Of a stretch of 64,000 nt of DNA, positions 59,061 to 64,000 are shown piece after piece (the first letter of the stretch is position 1; every line of letters starts with the position of its first letter). This DNA comes from Tachypleus tridentatus (Eukaryota > Arthropoda > Merostomata > Xiphosura > Limulidae): the NCBI RefSeq assembly GCF_004210375.1, contig NC_134825.1:8866001-8930000 (forward strand), written 5' to 3'. The translations under genes and the position numbers were made by a program. The notes under the pieces were generated by a model, which was given only the letters and a program-made list of their open reading frames with translations, had not been told where the DNA came from and searched no databases.

Positions 59061-61936
59061 CTAAAAAAAAATATACATAAATAAATTGAGCTAGTAGATC
59101 TATCGTTGCAACTACTGTATACTCTAGAACTATTTATTTTCATAAAAATTCATGTATCCCTCCACCTGAAACCATTAAGAAGAAGATTACAAGTAATGTT
59201 CACTTGTAATGCTGTGGCTCTTTTATTTAGTAGGTATGTAATCTTTATTATAAAATAATGTGTTCTTATTAACAATAACATATTTCAGAACATCTAATGA
59301 AATTTAGGTGAGTATGAGGTATTTCTATTTGTTTCCAGTTGTAGAACCCCATAACACATATAATAAAAATGAACTTGGTAGAAACTCGTAATCAATAGCC
59401 TATATAAAAATGTGAATTATAAGAAAAACTCCTTTACTGCAACTGTATTTCTAATTTTGTAAAGGTCAAACAACCTTATGTGTTCACCTTTTATAACACT
59501 ATATACCCTTCAACATGGATAAATATGTGCGTGTTATGTTTTATGTATAAGAAACTAGACGCTATATTTAAATTATGTATGCTATACATATGCTAGGCCC
59601 ACAAACTATAAAACTTGGCACAACGTAACGTTAGGTTAGTAGTAACTATATTAGGCTAAGAATTCACTATATATAACATAAGTAGTTTAACATTAACCTG
59701 ATTAGGCTAACAATCCCTTAATAAAAGGGTGTGGCAAAATTTTAAATAGTTGTAACTATACAATATATGGTTGATACTAAAGAAACTATTAAATCGGAAC
59801 CAATTTAATTATTAGATATTTCAAAGTAAGATTGTTAAAATTATAGTAAATTCTAAATGATACAACGTATAATAATTTTTGCTCCGTAAGTTGTGCTTAC
59901 GGAACGAAATGGTCCGTCGTAACGGCAAGGTTGAATTAACCTGATTAGGGTAACACAAAACGTCTGTGTTTTCTAGACCTCGTATATGACTCACTTTCAC
60001 ATCCAGTCAGTGCTCTCCAATTTAAGTCAATGTTGGCTTTCTGGCGTTCGCATTCTCGAGCATACGCTTGCACTGCCTGACAGTAACACTTGCGTGAGTC
60101 TGAACATTCACACACATCCATTAGACACGACCTGAAAAACAACAGTGCATCTATAATACACAAACGACGCATTTCACTAGTTGAAACAGTTGCATTACAT
60201 TATAACGGTCGTACCTCCTAAAAATATAGCATCCAGCACAAATCCATCAGGCCGGTAGGTTAGTAATATTGGAACATATACATACGTAACTTGCTTATGA
60301 CGGGACAAGTTCTATTCCCTCACTTTATAGGATAAAATTTAATAACAAGTTGAACAACCGTCAAGTGTGTTTTGTATTAAAATATAAAGAAACTTAACTG
60401 TGATATTTTGTGGTTATAATTATATTTTTATTTCACTCTATAATATATCCTAACCTTACATTTCATAATTAACTGAAATAAACAGATTTTGCGAAATCAA
60501 GCTTGACAAACAAAGTAGCGTATCCATAGAATAATTAATGGTAAACACCAGTTAGATTAACAACTTCTAATGTATAGAAAAGACAATGGATTTTCGTAAC
60601 ACTACTTTCCACCAGTGACTTTTATGTAATGTTACGTAGCGACAAAAGTATAACCTAATATTTTGTTAGTTTACGTACAGGAGGTATAAAAAGAAATGTA
60701 TAGACAACAAACTGGAAAACTATTTGGTGAATCTAAAAATCTTCCACTAGACGTGTTATTCTTAAAATATTAGAATCGATTTGGTAAAAATGTGTAACTT
60801 CACTATCAACGAACAAGTTAATGTGTAAAATATTTAAAAATAAAACTGAGTAGGAGAGACCAGAGTTTAATATCTATACCATGATTATTATAAAGTTACA
60901 GATAAGTTAAGAAGTTTTAGAAATAAAAATAACTATAGATATCATAAAGTGAGGTACCCGAAATTAAATACCAAAATTAACGCCTTGAAAAGAAGGATAG
61001 TCATGTGCTGATCGGGTTTATGAGTAAATTCACCAAAAGGGCTCCAAATCACACCTTGAAAACAGGAAATATCATTCTGATCGGGTTTATAATGTTAACT
61101 CACCGGAAGTAAGGGCTAACATCTACAATTTGAAAACAGGGAATATCACACTGGTCAGATTTATAATGTTAACTCACCGGAAGTAAGGGCTGACATCTAC
61201 AATTTGAAAACAGGGAATATCATACTGGTCAGATTTATAATGTTAACTCACCGGAAGTAAGGGCTAAGATCTACAACTTGAAAACAGGGAATATCACACT
61301 GGCCAGATTTATAATGTTAACTCACCGGAAGTAAGGGCTAAGATCTACAACTTGAAAACAGGGAATATCATACTGGTAAGATTTATAATGTTAACTCACC
61401 GGAAGTAAGGGCTAACATCTACAATTTGAAAACAGGGAATATCATACTGGTCAGATTTATAATGTTAACTCACCGGAAGTAAGGGCTAAGATCTACAACT
61501 TGAAAACAGGGAATATCACACTGGCCAGATTTATAATGTTAACTCACCGGAAGTAAGGGCTAAGATCTACAACTTGAAAACAGGGAATATCATACTGGTA
61601 AGATTTATAATGTTAACTCACCGGAAGTAAGGGCTAAGATCTACAACTTGAAAACAGTGAATATCATACTGGTCAGATTTATAATGTTAGCTCACCAGAA
61701 GTAAGGGCTAAGATCTACAACTTGAAAACAGGGAATATCATACTGGTCAGATTTATAATGTTAACTCACCGGAAGTAAGGGCTAAGATCTACAACTTGAA
61801 AACAACGACGAAAGAGAGTTGATTTCAGAACACTGCATTCTTCTATTCCTCGAATTCTGGCTTCCCAGTTCTGGCCACAGATTCCCATGGTTACTGGTTC
61901 TGGTTGCAGCATTTTGCATTGACGCTTTTTCCCTCG
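58882..61936 (-). CDS. BMPER: Gene 2 span: BMPER / crossveinless-2, last three coding exons
   Basis: Exons 61770-61936, 59995-60131 and 58882-59060 join in phase into 161 residues ending at TAA (58884-58882). The reading covers the C-terminal edge of a von Willebrand D domain, a complete C8 domain and a TIL domain, then stops two residues after the last TIL Cys. BMPER/crossveinless-2 ends in the same VWD-C8-TIL order, and the CLMDVCEC and CYCQAVQAYAREC blocks resemble its C8. BMPER is a secreted, matrix-bound regulator that binds BMPs through N-terminal VWC domains, which would lie beyond the right end of the window. Alternatives with the same modules (kielin-like, hemolectin, SCO-spondin) are less likely because they continue past, or differ around, this TIL; kielin/KCP-type is the main rival. 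Confidence 0.8.
59061..59994 (-). other. Last intron of BMPER
   Basis: From donor gtgagt (59994) to acceptor tatttttttttag (59061). AT-rich; no repeat recognised. Confidence 0.7.
59995..60131 (-). CDS. BMPER: BMPER exon: second half of C8
   Basis: Acceptor cactgttgtttttcag, donor TGTGAAA|gtgagt; 137 nt. Reads (R)SCLMDVCECSDSRKCYCQAV then QAYARECERQKAN and ...WRALTGCE. The C...VCEC.....CYC......A.EC spacing is the C8 hallmark. The trailing A joins AT of the next exon to give Asn. Splice phase matches on both sides. Confidence 0.9.
60132..61769 (-). other. BMPER intron containing the 74 bp splice-site array
   Basis: The left half (60.13-60.95 kb) is plain AT-rich sequence. The right half is the tandem array described separately. 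Confidence 0.75.
61021..61806 (-). repeat. 74 bp minisatellite made of exon end plus 5' splice site, 10-11 copies
   Basis: Copies of ttaactcaccggaagtaagg then gctaagatctacaacttgaa, aacagggaatatcatactgg, tcagatttataatg start exactly every 74 bases from 61095 to 61761, with a decayed copy at 61021. In the gene's orientation each unit contains the last ~37 nt of the BMPER exon (FQVVDLSPYF codons), the donor CG|GTGAGTTAA and the first ~37 nt of the intron. Only the copy at 61761 is joined to the exon body. Most copies keep an intact donor; that at 61687 reads TGGTGAGCT. Confidence 0.95.
61770..61936 (-). CDS. BMPER: BMPER exon: VWD end and start of C8
   Basis: Acceptor tctatgctttccag, donor TTCCG|gtgagt; 167 nt. 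Reads RGKKRQCKMLQPEPVTMGIC then ...EARIRGIEECSVLKSTLFRR and CFQVVDLSPYF. The EC..L....F..C...VD...YF pattern is the first half of a C8 domain. The two trailing bases CG form Arg with the next exon. The last ~37 bases and the donor form the first unit of a 74 bp tandem array on the intron side. Confidence 0.85.
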
Positions 61937-62097
61937 CTGGAAAGCATAGAAGGAAATATGCTTTTACTGCACTTATAAATAGATATAATTTTAACTTAAG
62001 ATCTACACAGTTAATAAATAATCTAAATAGTGACAAAAATCTACAGACAGTAAAGTGACCTAATTAATGAGTTTTTAAAATGGATATCACGAAAAAA
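61937..62097 (-). other. BMPER intron, left part
   Basis: Upstream VWD exons of BMPER were not found between here and the window end; this intron must be longer than 2 kb. Confidence 0.6.
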
Positions 62098-62110
62098 GGA
62101 CAAAGTGTTT

Positions 62111-62374
62111 CGTGATGACGAGAAACCTACTTAAAGAAAAAAATGTATCCTCAAGACAGCTAGCATGGGTATTAAAACTTGAATTAGAATAAAGTACAGA
62201 ACAGTCTCGACATTCTTAGGTCATCTTCAGGTTAACAAAGAGAGTTTGCAACTGACCCTTGCTGGGCACGTGCCTTATGGACGAGATGTTAGGTTATTAA
62301 TTAGTATAGATATAAAGGTGTTCCTAAATATTGGTTCGGTTTTGATTTCAGTTGTTGTAGAAGTAGGGCTCCTT
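62111..62374 (-). mobile_element. 5'-truncated Penelope-like element with 13 bp TSD
   Basis: Flanked by ggacaaagtgttt (62098-62110) and ggataaagtgttt (62375-62387), one mismatch. The left side starts cgtgatgacgagaaacctac, the family 3' terminus in complement. Then come a decayed hammerhead region (CTGAAGA at 62230-62224) and the end of the endonuclease frame (aaggtgttcctaaatattgg, where other copies encode KGT.LYLY). Lies in the BMPER intron. Confidence 0.8.
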
Positions 62375-62387
62375 GGATAAAGTGTTT

Positions 62388-62929
62388 TGTTCATATGTAA
62401 TGTACTAAAATGATAAAGTTATAAAAAATAAAGAATTTTTAATATCGAAATTATTTAACACATTTCCTGACAGGGATGGGGATACAGAGGGGAGATGGGG
62501 GAAGCATCCCCCCACTGGCCGTACCAAAATTGTGTAGGTTAATGGGAAATCAGAAGTACTGATAATCTCAGTTAGAATATTCTTGCTGTATGTTTACTTG
62601 TAACATGTTATTTAGGAATACATGAAAGTTCATTGTCACATGTTGTGTGATTCAGTAAAGTGCTGTACGATTACTTGTAACTTGGTACTTTAGAATAAAA
62701 TCAATAAATGAGAGTTCATAGTCATATATGTTTCTTTTATTTGTTTCTAAATTAATTCCATGAAATTTACGTTGCAGTAACAAGGAAAAGTTTACTTGGG
62801 GTCGGGTTTAAGTCACTGTTACTTAGTCGATCACCACCCCTCCACCACCACCACCACCACCAAACAATCCTGCATCCAACACTGCTTCCTGAGAACAGAA
62901 CAGTTAAGTCAAATTGTATAACGGTAATG
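62388..62929. other. Unassigned, small simple repeat
   Basis: Nothing recognised except a (cca)n tract near 62.84 kb. Confidence 0.5.
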
Positions 62930-63196
62930 ATTGTTTGTTTGTTTTTTAATTTCGCACAAAGCTACTCGAGGACTATCTGTGCTAACCGTCCCTAATTTAG
63001 CAGTGTAAGACTAGAGGGAAGGCAGCTAGTCATCACCACCCATCGCCAACTCTTGGGCTACTCTTTTACCAACTAATAGTGGAATTGACCGTCACATTAT
63101 AACGCTTCCACGAGCATGTTTGGTGCGAACGGGATTCGAACCCGCGACCCTCATATTACGCGTCAAACGCCTTAACCCACCTGGCCATGCCGGGCC
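62930..63196 (-). mobile_element. tRNA-headed SINE (type 1), near full length
   Basis: ttgtttgtttgttttttaat tail, gggattcgaacccgcgaccc B-box complement, ccatgccgggcc head. Short flanking repeat cggtaatg / cggtgatg. A small deletion removes the GGCTGAAAGGGCG block. Confidence 0.9.
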
Positions 63197-63398
63197 TCGG
63201 TGATGTACGAATATGGACTTAATATTAAAATAACTTGAACAGAGGTAGAATAATAGCAAAGGGATTCAGTTATATATACATAAATAATGTTAAATGTTAA
63301 TAATTTGTGTATAGAAGAGTTTTTAACAAAGATCTACACAGTTACACGACTAAAATTCGGGGTTGGATTTCTCTTCGTGAACACTACTCAGTGTGTCC

Positions 63399-63522
63399 CT
63401 CCCCCCAGTGGCACAGCGGTAACTTTGCGGAGTTATAACGTTAAAATCCTGTATTTGATACCTGTGTTTGGCACAACACCCATTGCGTAGCTAAGTGCTT
63501 AACTACGAACACACAAACTGAA
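63399..63522 (+). mobile_element. Short SINE (type 2)
   Basis: ctccccccagtggcacagcg head, atttgatacctgtg in the B-box position, and cgtagctaagtgcttaacta tail. Confidence 0.7.
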
Positions 63523-63714
63523 CAACGATATAATGACATACCGTTCGTAGTACTGACGATGTTTAATTTTTTAAATCAAACAAGAGAATGTCAAAAGTTT
63601 TAAAATCTATTGAACAACAATTACCTCACAATTTATACGGACACAAAAACGTTTATACTTATGTATAAATGCATCATATTTATAATAAATACTTTATTAA
63701 ATAATAAATGGATT

Positions 63715-64000
63715 AACTCGACTGATATAACACTGTATTGATTAACAAGTGGATACATCAAGTGAATATGACACTGTATACTAACAAGTGGACATAACAC
63801 TCTATTAACTAACATATAGATGCAGTAAGAGGACATAACACCGTGTTAACTAACAAGTGGTTGCATCAGGTGGAGATATCCCTGTATTGACTAACAAGTG
63901 GTTGCATCAAGTGAACACAACATTGTATTACTAACATGTGGTTGCATCAGGTGGAGATATCCCTGTATTGACTAACAAGTGGTTGCATTAAGTGGAACTA
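63715..64000. repeat. Tandem repeat of ~40-45 bp running off the window
   Basis: Units of actaacaagtggttgcatca, then agtggagatatccctgtatt or acacaacattgtatt. About seven copies, some alternating between two variants. Continues beyond the right end. Confidence 0.85.

Noticed and set aside
61819..62058. Plus-strand 79-codon frame
   Set aside because: Antisense to the BMPER exon with C8 cysteines.

Overview
The window is eukaryotic nuclear DNA, AT-rich, with short exons in long introns and many repeats. The main repeat family is a ~280 bp tRNA-headed SINE (GGC-CGGCATGGCCAAG head, B-box GGGTTCGCATCC, tail CGCGAAATTC plus a CAAA run). From memory this is the abundant SINE of horseshoe crab genomes (Limulus/Tachypleus/Carcinoscorpius), so a chelicerate, most likely a horseshoe crab, is suggested. 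That is recognition, not a database match. Two further short SINE types and several Penelope-like, Tc1/mariner-like, CR1-, I/Jockey- and Ty3/gypsy-like relics fit this.

Two protein-coding genes can be supported, both on the minus strand and both running off the window. Gene 1 (1-23.5 kb) has six phase-compatible exons. It encodes the first ~504 residues of an acidic, Ser/Thr-rich protein with a basic patch and a coiled coil, probably a nuclear regulator; I could not name it. Gene 2 (58.9-61.9 kb) is the last three coding exons of a VWD-C8-TIL protein. Its C8 and TIL domains and its stop directly after TIL match BMPER/crossveinless-2, an extracellular BMP regulator.

Layout: 0-23.5 kb, gene 1, with minisatellites, two long purine-rich repeat tracts and a palindromic Penelope-derived insertion in its introns. 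23.5-31 kb, intergenic or 5' intron, with a piggyBac-like MITE candidate and a CR1 relic holding a SINE. 31-55 kb, a transposon graveyard: about ten of the SINEs, several Penelope copies including an inverted three-part composite, two Tc1/mariner relics, an I/Jockey LINE 3' end, a decayed gypsy integrase and several minisatellites. 55-58.8 kb, mostly unassigned. 58.8-62 kb, the BMPER 3' end, where a 74 bp minisatellite has amplified an exon end together with its 5' splice site. 62-64 kb, a truncated Penelope insertion, two SINEs and a tandem repeat running off the window.

The most unusual structures are (i) two short palindromic Penelope-derived elements, each a hairpin flanked by 13 bp target-site duplications, one retaining a hammerhead-like core; (ii) the 10-copy tandem array of BMPER 5' splice sites; and (iii) a 151 bp poly(A)-tailed retrocopy of unknown origin inserted in a SINE with a 15 bp duplication. 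All exon calls rest on reading splice signals and phase by eye; no alignment or transcript evidence was available.
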